DNA of 64,000 nt from Ananas comosus. Its lineage: Eukaryota; Streptophyta; Magnoliopsida; Poales; Bromeliaceae. Each line of letters starts with the position of its first letter. Within the stretch, counting starts at the first letter, position 1. Of the stretch, positions 22,548-35,400 are shown one piece after another. The position numbers were made by a program, and so were the translations under genes. The DNA is taken from positions 2,218,305 through 2,282,304 of the forward strand of contig NC_033640.1 in NCBI RefSeq assembly GCF_001540865.1, written 5' to 3'. The notes beneath the pieces are model-generated. The model was given only the letters and a program-made list of their open reading frames with translations, had not been told where the DNA came from and did no database searches.

Positions 22548-22665
22548 AACAGGACTATAACTAGCACAGTTGGCTAAGAGTTTTGATGGTTGGTATTCGA
22601 GATTCTAAGTTCAAAACCTAATAAATTCACATTTCTAACTGAGTTCATTAAAAAAAAAAAAAGGA
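22548..22665 (+). mobile_element. SINE-like fragment, copy 3
   Basis: Contains TTGGCTAAGAGTTTTGATGGTTGGTATTCGAGATTCTAAGTTC and then ATTCACATTTCTAACTGAGTTCATT, the same order of motifs as SINE copies 1 and 2, ending in poly-A. It is more diverged and truncated. Confidence 0.6.
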
Positions 22666-24704
22666 AGTTTTCTGAAAAAATAATATAATTCTACCTACGA
22701 GATAATTTATCTTATTCGGAGAAAATAACTTTGATTGCCGAATACCCGATGTCATCCGAGACATCTAATTTGATTACATTTCTCATCTGCCAAATACTGA
22801 AAGCATCTTAACTCGTTATTTGGATATTGAAAATAGTTATCCTTTAATACATTACTTGGTATGAAAATTTTCTATTGTGATTGAAAGTTATTAAGAGTTT
22901 AATTTTTCGTCCTTCCATGAGAGATATTAAATTTGATTACACTTCTCATATGCTGGAAACATCTTAAGACCTTATTTGGATGTCGGAAATAGTTTTCTAG
23001 TAATAACTTATTCAGTAGGAAAATTTTCTATTGTGGTTGAAAAGTAGGAGTTTGATTTTTACTCCTTAAAAAATATAAGGAATGCTTCAATACACCAAGT
23101 AAATTAAATCTAGCCGTTCAAAATTTAAGGGCGAGATTGTCTTTTGCTTAGTGGTTACCTGCTCAACAGGTTACCATTCGTAAGGGTAATATGGAAAAAG
23201 AAATACAAGCCAATTACCAAATTTGATCAACCCAATACAAATATTTGTTTTCTTGTTTAATTTTGTTACTTATCAAATTAGACAGTGCTAATTTGATAAG
23301 TAATAAACTTTTATAAAATTGAATTTAAAAATCAATTTGAGCTTAAACTTTATAATTGTGTACATTAAATTCAAATTTAATTTTACTTTTGATTTTCAGA
23401 ATGAAAAAATTTATGTTTAAATGAATAGTATATTTCAATTCAAATTGTTAATTTGATATTAAAATGACACGAAATTTCAACGCTATTAACTTATTTTAAA
23501 TTGTAAATTATGTTGTATTTATAAACATAAATTTTATTTTTTATTTAAATTAAAGGCTTCTATTTTTAAAATTAAATTCAAATTGTTCATTCGATAGTAA
23601 AAACAACATTAAAGTTCAAAAATATTGATTAAAATTAAATTTTAAATTTAGATTTAGTTTATGTTATAGTTAAAAAAATAAAATTTGTTAACTATTTAAA
23701 CTGAATGATTCTATGTTTGAAAATTAACTTTAAATTAATTATTGTGGCCTGGGTGAAAAGTTTCCATCAGAGTGAATGAAAAAAAGAAAAAGAAAAAATA
23801 ACTTCGGAGAAGATGATTGTGGCTTGGGTGAAAACTTTCCATCGGAGTAGAATGGGATATTTTACAAAAATGATATGTTATAAGAATAGAAATTTACCAA
23901 AATACTCTCATTGTAAAGATTTTTTTTTTTTGCCCTTGTTAGAGAGGTGACTGGTACCGGTGGTATCAAGTACTGGTCACCCTCTTTTAAATGATGTATC
24001 ATTACCGTCCATTTAAAAAAATTTAATGGTTAAGATTTGTTTGGAGTATAGAAGCATTGCTCAAAAAATATTGGCATCTATAATTTGATTGAATAATATA
24101 TTTTATTCATGAGATGATTTATTATCTTATTCCAAGAGAGTGGCTTGATGGCCGAATATGGTATGGCATGTTAAACATTTAATCATACTTCTTATTAGCC
24201 AAATACTGTAATCTTGTTGAAAAAGGTCTTGTTTGGATCCCGGAAGAAGTTATCTGGTGATAATTTGCTTGGTATGAAGATTTTCTAATGTGATTGAAAG
24301 TTCAGTTTCATTTTTGCTTTTTAAAAGTTTTCAGCATCCATGATTTGATAGAATAATACATTGCCCATATAAAGTGTTTTATATTACTTTGTGAAATTAA
24401 CTTTAAAGACCAAATATGCTTTAATTCTCATGCTAGATATTTGACCACATTACTCATCAGCCACAAGTTTTTTAAATAAATTAAAAAGAAATGCTGAATA
24501 AGATATCTACATATATCCAAATAGAATTTTAAAATTGTGAAGTTGTTAATTCTCAAATATTTTCAACTAAATTCTTGAATCTTCTATACATGACCTTTCA
24601 ATTGATTGTCATCCGTACGCTGGTAAATTTTTATTCTTAAGACTATTGTGATTTAATATGAAAATATAAGCATTTTAAACTTATGATTTGAATTGAGAGA
24701 CTAC
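22666..24704. other. AT-rich intergenic with a dispersed repeat family
   Basis: No gene. Three stretches (about 22720..22850, 22910..23060 and 24110..24300) share wording such as GATTACATTTCTCATCTGCCAAATACTG and TTTCTATTGTGATTGAAAG, and a diverged relative in the opposite orientation lies at about 35060..35320. 23744 and 23817 begin a second local duplication (GTGGCYTGGGTGAAAA). Between 23260 and 23740 the sequence is extremely AT-rich. Confidence 0.5.
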
Positions 24705-25600
24705 GACATCCCCAGGATTTATACTAGTTCTGTATATAACATATAACATAACTAAACTAAGTTATTTGGCTATAGCATTTTAGGCAATTTTAGCCCCAAG
24801 AGGTTAGAAAAGTTAAGTGTGCTATGGTTAAAATAGTTCTAGAATGAATAATCCCAAAAAAAAAGTAGGGTGTCATCAGAGCCAATCGTCAGACGAAAAC
24901 ATGAGATAGAAAAATCTCATCTATGGGAATTGTATGGCAAGCTAAGCCAAACTCAAAGAATGACAAGTTAAGTTAGGATCTAAATGACAAGGCTACAGGG
25001 ATAACTCTCATATCGCCTAATAATCTTGGCCAGTGTGTGCGTGTAAACTTAAAAAAATTTGACAGTTATAGCATTTTGGATGGTGGTTAGGCCCAAAAGA
25101 TTCAGAGGATTAAGTATATTAGAGGTCGAGTAATTTTAGGACAGGTGACCCTCTAGAAACAAGGCACCATAATTGGTATTATTAGCCGAAAGTGTGAAAT
25201 AAGTCTCGGCTGAGTTAGGCTTTAAATAATAGGCTAAAATTAGGGTCTGACAAAGATATGTTAAGTTGCAAAGTGTGAAATGAGTATCGACCAAGTTAGA
25301 GTCTGAATAATAGGCTAAAAGCATAGTTCGACGATGACATGTTACATTAGAATCTGAACGACAAAGCTAGTAAGACGAGTCTTATATCATCTAGTGCTTG
25401 TGAGTGTGCTCGAGCTTGCCGAGAATGTCAGGGCTCCGAGGGAGAGGAATGTGACATTCTCGAGATTCGGAATAGTCCTATTTATAAGGTATAATAGGAC
25501 TAAACATCTAAAGTAGGCTATAGCATTTGGATGGTGGCTAAGTTCAAGAGATTAAAAGGGTTAAACGTGTTAAATAGGTTTATTGATGTTATCCTCACTC
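24705..25600 (+). mobile_element. Degenerate tandem TRIM-like element
   Basis: Three LTR-like stretches share TATAGCATTTTGGATGGTGGYTARG-type wording (about 24770..24810, 25068..25110, 25518..25560). Between the first two is a decayed primer-binding site, GGTGTCATCAGAGCCAATC (24868). Before the last is GTCAGGGCTCCGAGGGAGAGGAATGTGACATTC (about 25427..25460), i.e. a polypurine tract followed by an LTR start, parallel to the intact TRIM at 55346..56130. The layout suggests LTR-internal-LTR-internal-LTR. Confidence 0.5.
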
Positions 25601-26229
25601 ATCCAATAGAGTATGCATTATAAATAAGCTCATGAAAACTCTGCAGAAATCCAAACAAAATGTATGCCATTAAAATTCTCAAGTTCTCATCTACATTGCT
25701 CCAAATATTTAAATTTCTTACTTAGCCCATTCTACTCTAATATAGGTCCTAGTACTCTTCGACAAAATATTATTTGAGAAGCGCTACTAGAAGAAGCACC
25801 GAATCAAACATTCCCAACCATCATCCCTCCGTAACAAATTCTGAAGCTCCAAATTTGAACTTTCTTTCCGGGTTTACAAATCTCTTTATAATTTTTTACC
25901 ATCGCAAAAGCTTTGAATCTTACTGTCAAGTATAGTTGCAGCTAAAAACAACAAAAGAAGCATTCTCTTTTTACTGTAAATCTTACACTCTATTCGAAGG
26001 CACATTTTTTTACATCAGTCTTATCACACTCTCATTTTTTTAATAGCGAAAAATTAAAAAAATTATTTAAATTCTTGAATAAATTGGCTATAATATTTAC
26101 ACCTAACTTTTGAATATACAAGTAGTATTTCTCTTAAATGTAAGATGACTCTTATTGAAGAGAAGGCAATTTTATTGAAAAAAAAAAAAAAAACCCAGCA
26201 AATCTAAAGAGTATAATGCAATTATGATT
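25601..26229. other. AT-rich spacer
   Basis: No gene or clear element. A poly-A run is present at 26177..26193. Confidence 0.5.
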
Positions 26230-26831
26230 TGTTAGGTTTTGGTTAGATTTGTAGTTGAATACTAATTGGATTAGAATTAATATTTAAATCTGTTGGAGAT
26301 AAATTAAGATTTAAATATTAATTAGAGGATAAACCTAACTCGATTATGATTAATATTTAAATCTATTTGAGATTAATTAAGATAAATTTAGATATTGATT
26401 AAAGTCGGAATCTTAAATATACTAGGATTGGATACATCTTTGGTTGAGCATTATATATAATGCATTAGAGGCTATTGAGGGGAGTAGCATGGCCAAGAGA
26501 GGGAAAGTCTCTTGGGTGTGCGGTACCAGAGAGAAAAAGAGAAAGAGAGAGAGAATAGCCAAGAGTTGAGTGTACCTAGTGCACGGGTGCATGTGAAGGA
26601 TTGTCTTTTTTGTGGTCTTAAAGAAGACGAGAGAAGGATATGAGAGATTCAGAAAGAGGGCTCGGGTTGTAGTTACTCTATGCAGAAGAGGAGTCAGATG
26701 TAATCTTCTCTTATTTAATGAATCTTATTTTATCCGCATATTTTTCTTTTTTATAATTGTATCAGCTTCTGCTGAGGAGACGTTTTTATGGTAAAAATCC
26801 GATTTAAGGCTTCCGTTGCGAAATCCCAACA
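26230..26831 (+). mobile_element. Copia-like LTR with short internal remnant
   Basis: 602 bp starting TGTTAGGTTTTGGTTAG and ending TTGCGAAATCCCAACA, so the ends are of the TG...CA type. It contains a TATA-like TATATATAATGCATT (about 26452) followed by a purine-rich RNA-start region, and T-rich polyadenylation-like sequence. Just downstream, ACCAATCAGTATCGGAGCAGG looks like a damaged Met-tRNA primer site. No target duplication was found. Confidence 0.6.
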
Positions 26832-29423
26832 GTCGGTGTACCAATCAGTATCGGAGCAGGTTGCGGATTCTCAAGATCCGATACCGGGGCGAGTACCGGA
26901 TTTCCAACATGATTTTTAATAATTTATATGCATGCAACTTTAAAATTGTAAAATGTTTTTTTTTAAAAAAAAAATTCTATGGGTACACAAGTTGATCAAA
27001 CCACCATTATTAAATAAAGGTCGTAATCTCTCCAGTAAGCAAATAAGTCCAATCTAATATTACCATCTTGCATAATAATACATAAATAATTTTTTTTGTG
27101 ATATATTTATATTGTTAAGTTACCATATTTGATGGTTATCTCATTGCCATTGGGGCGAGTTACATCACAGGTCACAAAATTTTTGGTGAAATTTTATATA
27201 AATTACGAATCTTTCATTTCTTTCAATTAAGTCAAACTTTAATTTCTATTTCAGGTGGGTCATTAAACATCAATTTTATAATCTTTTTGATGGATCAATG
27301 ATTAATGGTAACTAAATCAAACATCTAAAAGTAATATGACAATAACTAATAATCAACTTCACTGTATATTATCTTAAAAATATTGCTATTTGTTGGCATA
27401 AATAGGCCAGCATCCTGCTCTGTAGTCGAGGCTGGATTCGGCCAAGTCATGTTCGAAATAGCGTGTAGCTGGATTGAGCCGAGTCATGTTCAAAGTGGCG
27501 TCAGACTGGTTGGACCGAATCATAATCGAGACCCGTGGATGCCGTTTCTATATGCTTTAAAGTGAACTTGTTGCGTATTCCTAACAACTCGAGTTTTGGA
27601 GAGTAATGATTAGCGTCAACGATCCGATACTATTCAATTAATTGTTATATCATCCTGAGGTAATTGTGTAGTTTGAATTAGCAATCAAATTATTTCTAAG
27701 CGATAAATTTATGTCCTACATAGAATATTTGTGGTAACTAAATTGGCTACTAATTTGCCATCTTTGTTTGAAAAACTATTAAAAATTAAGTAAAAAGATC
27801 TGATTGAAATAGAAATTAAAGTTCAGTGGCTTTATTGAAACAAATTAAAGTCAGTAACCTAAGCAAAATTTGTTGACAATTTAACAACCAAAGGTATAAT
27901 ATATTTACTCCTGAAATTATATGAATTTTTCTCAATAATATGCTAATGTTGCTCCCAATAAAGGCAATCAAAGATGATGTGAAGAACAAAGATAACAAAA
28001 GAAAAAGGCAAAAAATAAAAAAAGGTCTCAAGCAAAATGATTCATATAAAAAAAAAATTAAAAATCCAAGTTTATCCACTTCTTAATTAGTAGCTAGTTT
28101 ACTTCAAATACCATATAATATAAAATCATATGCCAATCAACATGTATAAAATATTCTCATTTGGGTGTCACATGGTGCATGCCCACTTTTATTTTTGGCA
28201 TTTGTAGTAGTGATTGTAAGTGAGAGAGGGATAAAGACTACTTTAGAGAAGAGATGTGCATTGCTCCAACTCCAAGTGGTGTTATTTGGAGAGGGTTGGA
28301 CCCATGCATTTAGTGGAATTTGATAAGAATAGCTCCATAATAATCTTATTATTATTCAGCTTCCTGATAAGAAGGGCTCTATAATAATCTAATTATTCAG
28401 CTTTCATTTGTTGTAGATAAGATTTGAAGTTGAAGTGGAGGAGGGAAAAGAAACCGGCAAAAGACACTCTTACCTGAAAACGGTTCGCTACATCGAGTGT
28501 GGACTGTCTAGCTGATCTGTCATGCATCTCATCTCTTATTTCGTTTCTCGTAACCTAGTGAGATTCAATCTTTGTCGAATTTAGAAATGATTTTATCTTA
28601 AGAATTGTAGGGGATGTAAGAGAGGTATACAGCGAGTAGCAAATTGATAAGCAGTTTTCAACTGATGTTGTGGTTCATAACTGATGTGGTGGACCTGGTC
28701 CATGACTGATGTTATGTTTGTTTTAGATTTCACCATTTAATTTTTCATTCCAGCTTATTCTGATTTCCATATGGATTATGGATTCTGATTCTTATTTCGA
28801 ATTAAATCGTATAGTGTGTATCAAACTCCGAAATCTATAGTATCTCAAACTTAGAAACTTAACCATCCACAAAAGAGTTGAATACATGTGAATGACATAC
28901 TAACAAAATAAACTTAAAAAGTTGAATCTTGGCCATTCATCATTCCTTAAGATAAAACAAAATTAATTATAAATTTTCATACAATAAACAATAGAAGTAT
29001 TTGACAAAAACCATGCAAGTCAACAATCAACCAGACTAAAATCAAACCCCAACCCTCATTCTAAAAATTTAAAACATTACATCAAATCATCGATACAACT
29101 ACCAAGTGAAACTAACAAGCAAAAGAATACCTAAATCATCATGCACAAAGGATCAAAATGATTACATTAAGTTATCAAAATGTTTATAAGCACAACTTGT
29201 AAATAACCCCAGTAATGGGATCTATTTTCACCTGAACATTACACGTCATCATATCATATAATTTATAATAATTTTCGGTATAACTTAGGGATCTTAAAGT
29301 AGAGTTTACCCATACTTTCATCTGAGTCTATACTACAATCATTCCGCCCTCCTTTTCGAATTAAATTCACAGGCTACACATATTTACAAACCACGCGTCC
29401 GTCGTTGTTTCATTTCATATTCG
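26832..29423. other. Intergenic region downstream of ATG13
   Basis: No gene. An approximate tandem of ~42-bp units occurs at 27425..27540 (CTGGATTCGGCCAAGTCATGTTCGAAATAGCGT, then CTGGATTGAGCCGAGTCATGTTCAAAGTGGCGT, then a decayed third). The final few hundred bases probably include the ATG13 3' UTR, which would be transcribed leftward from 29423. Confidence 0.5.
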
Positions 29424-32400
29424 CTACCTCTCCTCGCCTTGCTTGAGTAGCAATTCTTTAAACTCTTTGTAAACCCTTAACTCTTCTAGGGCATCAGCGG
29501 CGGTCCTTGACTTATAAATTGATGATGATGAGGAGGATGAACCAATACCGGAGCTTGAATTGGGGTTAGGGTTTTCAAATTTATTGGTCCCGACTTCAGT
29601 CTCGATGCTAGTGTTTTTCGCTCTTTGGGTGTGAGCTTCTTCGCAGACGAGGACAGAGGGATTCAGAGACTCGGAGAGGTCTTGGCGGAGGGGCGGGGCG
29701 GTTTTAAGCATGTTTACAAGCGCGCCCACCAAAGCGTCAGGAGATCTTCTAACTACTAGAGAGCCTCCGGATTCCGTGCTCTCACCTTCTTGGAGCTTGA
29801 CATCGGGAACTTCGACCCTGAAAAAGCAACCTCACATCGATTAGTATGTAAAATTTTTACAATAAAAGATAAAAAGAGCCAAACCTTTGTAACATAAATA
29901 ATGTGATGTGAAGAGGATGAGTTAAGATAAGCGCAGGTTAGCTGAACACATTTATGAACTTACAGCTAGGTGCAGTTCAATATTAGGAAGATTCTCTTGA
30001 GACTACATTGCATTCATCTGCAGCATGCGAGTATTAAATAGTTCTCGAATGCTTGGTTAAAAAAATTTAAAATAAATTGAAAGATAGATACAATTAGGCT
30101 GAAATGGAGGTAGTATCTTTTGCAGTTTGCCGCCCTCAAAAATATAAAAGCCTGCATTTAACCCCTCAAATGTTTAGACTCTTAACACTGAGCCTCCTCC
30201 CGTCACATTATTCATTGAGGAACATTCGAAAGCCCTAAAAATTATGATTTTCCCACCATAAAAGGGGTACAAGGGGCATTTCAGATCCTTACCCTGATAG
30301 TTCCCAATGAAAAATGTGATAGGAAGGAGATAAGTAATAACTGATATGGATTAAACATTAAATATTAAAAACTCATTCAAAAGGATAAATTCTATTTGTT
30401 CACCTTCTGAAGTTGGTCATACCATTTTTTTTTTTTAAGTCCACATTTACCCATCTTGGTAACTCCATAACTACGTAAATAACCAACATCATCGTTCAGA
30501 ATGTTAGGTTTATCTTGTGGTCTCCTAACTAAACTAAAAAATAAGGATGAAAATTCTCACAAAAAAAAATCATGAAAAATTAGAAAAACAGAAAATACAA
30601 AATACAAATACACCCAAATAGATCCAAGCATCACCTATCAATACTCAAAACGGCCTCCATTGGACTCAATTCAATGCCGATTGCAGCTCAAATAGACTAA
30701 AACCATTCTAATTGGTAATTTACCAAGATCACATTGTCTATTTGGAAGAGGAACAAGCGGCGGTGGAGGAAGAATGCATACCACAGGGTTGGAACTTGAC
30801 CTGCTATAAATCTTAGGTTGCAAAGAAGCACTCTCATGCAAATAATAGTCTGCAGCTAGAAGAATTTGCCTCAGATATCCTCATATCTTGGCTATCCTCA
30901 GCTGGAGCTGGGAAGGGAAATATTCCCACGGAAGCCTTATTCCCGGCGATAGCAATTCCAGAGAATGGTAGAATTGGTGGTTAATTCCTAAATGCTCCCG
31001 ATCAATGAATCATCATGGGAACGGTGATTGATCCGGTGAGATTGGTGCATAGGTCGCTTTCCTTTTTGGATAGACGGATCTCGAGTCAACAGTACGGGGA
31101 CACTGAAGCGAATATGCAGGTGGTTGTTAGAGAATAAGGGTACCGAGCGTGACCAATGCGAGAAGTCACTTGAATGTCTACTCACTCGTCGGTGACTTAT
31201 TCAATGTTGCAGTAATGTGACTAGTCCTTTGACCTGCGGTGCCTCGGCTATTCACAATGAGGTTACTGTAATTTGACTGTACATACACTTGGTCCCTAGC
31301 CATTCGGTTCCTTGAGGTGCATGTTGGCTGCAGTAGATTCATTGTAGGAATCTATCTCCCTTAGTAGATAGGGGTGTTAGTCCTATGTGATTTATGAGAC
31401 CGAGTTTAGAAGATCTTGGTCAGGGCAGAGTTAATAGCGGAAAAGGATTTCCGATATTAGAAACTCGAGTCGAATAAATTTAACATATGACAGACAATGG
31501 GGTTTGACGAGTTATTCCATAACTTCCGTCTAGTCGAGATCATGATAGAATGACTGTATTACACAGTAACTGCACCAAGCAGTTCAGTATTCCATTCTAC
31601 TGGAATGCCATTACATGCTGCTAGGCGTCACTGATGGATTGTGAGACTCATGAGGATTATCTAGATGATCGATAATTCTTATTGGGCTGAGTTGGAATTG
31701 TTCCGATCCACTGAAAGGAGTTTCAGTGATATTGTTGATAGTGATCAAAATATATCTCACTACCAGATAGAATAGAACCTATGGAGTCACACACATAAGA
31801 GGTTGTAATTGATCGGATAGTTAGATTGCGATTATTGAATCGCCGAAGGACCTAATTGTCAATATGTTGATAATTGGACTAATTTGTAATTGTTACAAAT
31901 TAGTGGTATTAAGCTGTAAATGTTACAAGAGAGGACTTACTAATAATTAGTAAATTATGAGAGGACTTGTGTGCAAATGTTACATTATTAATTTGATATG
32001 ATCAAATTAAGATAAAGTTCAAGTCGAATCAAATTAGGATTTGATCAATCTAACCAATTATGGAAAGGATAAATTTAAATCGAGATTTGTACTTATCCTT
32101 AATTGTCATTATATTATTAGAAAGAGGATTATATTCCTCTATATATTATACGGGAGTTTTTAGAAAACCCTAGCCATCATTTTTTTTCTCCTCTCTCTTC
32201 CATCTTCTAGCAAAAGACGTCCTTTGCAAGAGAGCTAGCACCCCAATGAGGACATCAATCAAATCATCAACCTCGTGTGGATACCTATAGAGGTCGGACG
32301 CATGTGTGGCTTCAAGAGAACTCAATTCCACGATCATCAAATTGAGGTGAAGATCTATCCGCGCAAAAGGTAAAGATTCGATCTTACTTTTCTCCTTTAA

Positions 32401-35400
32401 TCTTAAAGAACATGAGAGATCCTAACTGCGTGGTTTTTTAGATTGGATCTCGAGTTTTCAAAATCAAATTTGTTTGATTTCTTTTTCCGTTGCGTTTTTA
32501 CCGTACGCAATTTTATAACAGTGGTATCAGAGCCATCCTCATGTTTCTCAAGCTTAAAATTATGTATTTGGGTACTTTAAACCGTTCTTCGCCGGTTGAA
32601 CGATTCATAGATCGTTTTTGGCTAATTCAAAAAATTCAAACTGATCAAACAATTTAATCTATTGTTTCATTTTTTTTTTAAAAAAAGAAGTTACTGTAGC
32701 ATCCGGATTTATTTGAAGACCTGCGTGTCTCAATAGGTTAGAGATAAAAGTTATCAAATGTAATTAATTTTTATTTCATAGTTGGGTTGTATAATGTATG
32801 GTTGCAAGTCATTGGTTGATCGATTGCAAGCCCAAAATCCCGCAAGGCCCACATAGAGACGAACACTTGATGGCGGTCGGATCAAGGTGTTGATAAGGAT
32901 CGGATCAAGTTGAAGCTCCAGATCGGATCAAGTTGAAGCTCCAGATCGGATCAAGTAGTTGAAAACGATCAAACCAATGACGTGTGTGTGCTTATAATTT
33001 GACCCTAAGACCCCGATTCCGACTCAGTGGCTCGAGTCCGAATCCACTTCTAAGATCCATGATCATCACCAGTTAAATTATATTTTTATGCGCGGATTAT
33101 TTTTTTTTGCATTAGATGTAAATAAATAAAATAATTTTTCAAACCTAAATTTTAATCTCCTCACAAATATTAAGTCGAGCGGTCTTCCGCCGTTGTAGAA
33201 GTGCGAGCGTTTTTCTGGTGTTGATTGGCACGGCTGGTTACAATGGTCAGTTGCATCAGAAATGCGCAACCACTCTATTAGCATAAGATACTGTGGAGTA
33301 AAGATGGGGTTGGCTAATAACTGTCAGGTGAGGGACCCAATGACGGCTCTGCTTACGTGTTTGAACAGTGGGTCTGACTTAACTAAGGAATGGGGCCAAT
33401 AACTGTTAGGTGAGGCCTACAGGACTTAGAGACCGATCACTGCAATTTGCTTGAGAAGTATTGGACAAGAGTTGTCCACTCATCGGTTTGCATATCACCA
33501 ATAACTGTTAGGTGAGGTGGTACATTAAACTGGTGGGACCGCAGTACCCGCTTGAAACCTTTTGTCGCGTTGGGTTTCCGTCTTTACCCGAGGAGTGTAA
33601 GAGACTCGAGAAAATAGTGAGAGGCTAAATTTGTTTTTAAAATCCCTAAAACAAATTTTCATGGTAGAATTATTATATTCTCCCATCCACACAAGCAAGC
33701 TACTATCGCAGATAATGCACACTTTTTCAACCAAAATGCGAATGATGCCAAGAATTATGAGTTCTCCTTATGAATATTTCTCAATATTCCCTGTATAGTG
33801 ATAAGAATAGCCTGACCAAATACTACCTGAATACCTAATGTCGAAGCATGAGAATACAACATACTTTTATTTATTAGGTAGGCAGGAGAACCAAACAAAC
33901 TCAAGTTGATAAATCAAATTTACAAGACTACAGGGTAAATCAACAGGATATAATCCAAGTTTGACTGAATAACAAGCAGATCAAGCTGGAGTGATCAAAA
34001 AGCCTAATAAGAGACACATTGCACGAGACTAGTAGCTCCATACAATAATCATGTCCAGCGCATCCTGAATTTAGTGGAAAATATGTAACAACCAACTTCC
34101 ACAAAACATTTGGACATTCAAAAATCTGAATCATAAACTGAAAGGTATTATTAATGTGCATCAACTTATCCTTTAGATGATATGTGTTTTTGTACACATG
34201 ACATTCTGTATGCAGCTAAGATTCTTTAAAATACAGGAATAAAAAAACAACTGATTGGCTACCTTTTTGAAATGGATGTATTTTCACTTCTCAGCGGTAG
34301 ATGCCTCTTTTTCAAAGGAAAAGACTGAATTAAGAGTCTCTAATATCAACTATTAACTAAGTCCACGTCACGTCCCATGATACAAAAACATGAAAGGGGC
34401 TCCCTAATTAAAGTCCAGGTGGTGCAGAATTGGATTTTGATAGGAAATAAGATTTATTTTTCTCTATTTTCGAATTTTTATTTCTGTTAATTTGTTTTAG
34501 ATTTTTTTTAAGGCTTTTAGGACTTAATTTTCTAAAAATTCAAAATTCAGTTTTATGTAAATCTTGGACTCATCACTTGCAAGACAAATTTGAATTTAAC
34601 TAATGCATCGCCAAGTTCTCTGAAGAATTCAACCCTAATAGACTAAAACATAGAAAGATAGATCTTATTGAAAGAAGCTCAGCGAAACGAGAAGCACTTG
34701 TTACACACCAACCGGTTGACCTTATTGAGATCAACTCTTGGCCTAAAACCAGAAGTTATATCATTTACTTTCTATCTATCGTAATACAAAAGAGAAGAGA
34801 AGAGAATTTCAGGGTGTAGGCCATGTCCTTTTAAGAGTCCGATTCTGATACGTCAAAATCTACGACCTAGCAAACAAGCATTTTCTCCCTCTAAAGAGGG
34901 AAAACAAGTACACATGGCAACACAACATGTTAGGATTGGGTTGCACCCTAGCAAACATCTTGACTCTTTGAAGGCTCGAGATGCCTCCATATTTAAACTA
35001 CCACTATTCCTACTCAATACCCTATTTGGATATATGAATATCTTGTTTAATATATCTCCATAATTTACTTGAGAAGTTTGTACATTTGGTAGGTGAGAAA
35101 AGTGATCAAATGTCTAGAATTGGATACTATATTCAGCCTTCAAGCCATTTTTTTTGATAAGATAAATCACCTCGTAGAAGAAATATGTTATCCTACCACA
35201 TCATGAACATCAAGACCTTTCAAGGAGTTAAAATCAAACTTCTTTCTTACAATCATACTTGAAAATCCTTATACCGAATAAGCTATCCTTAGATAACTTA
35301 TTCCGACTTCCAAAGAAAGCCTAAATGAAACTCTTTTTTTTATTGAGCATCCTAATCCACACCCATAAAATAAATAGAAAATCCTATATTAGTAGGCCTG

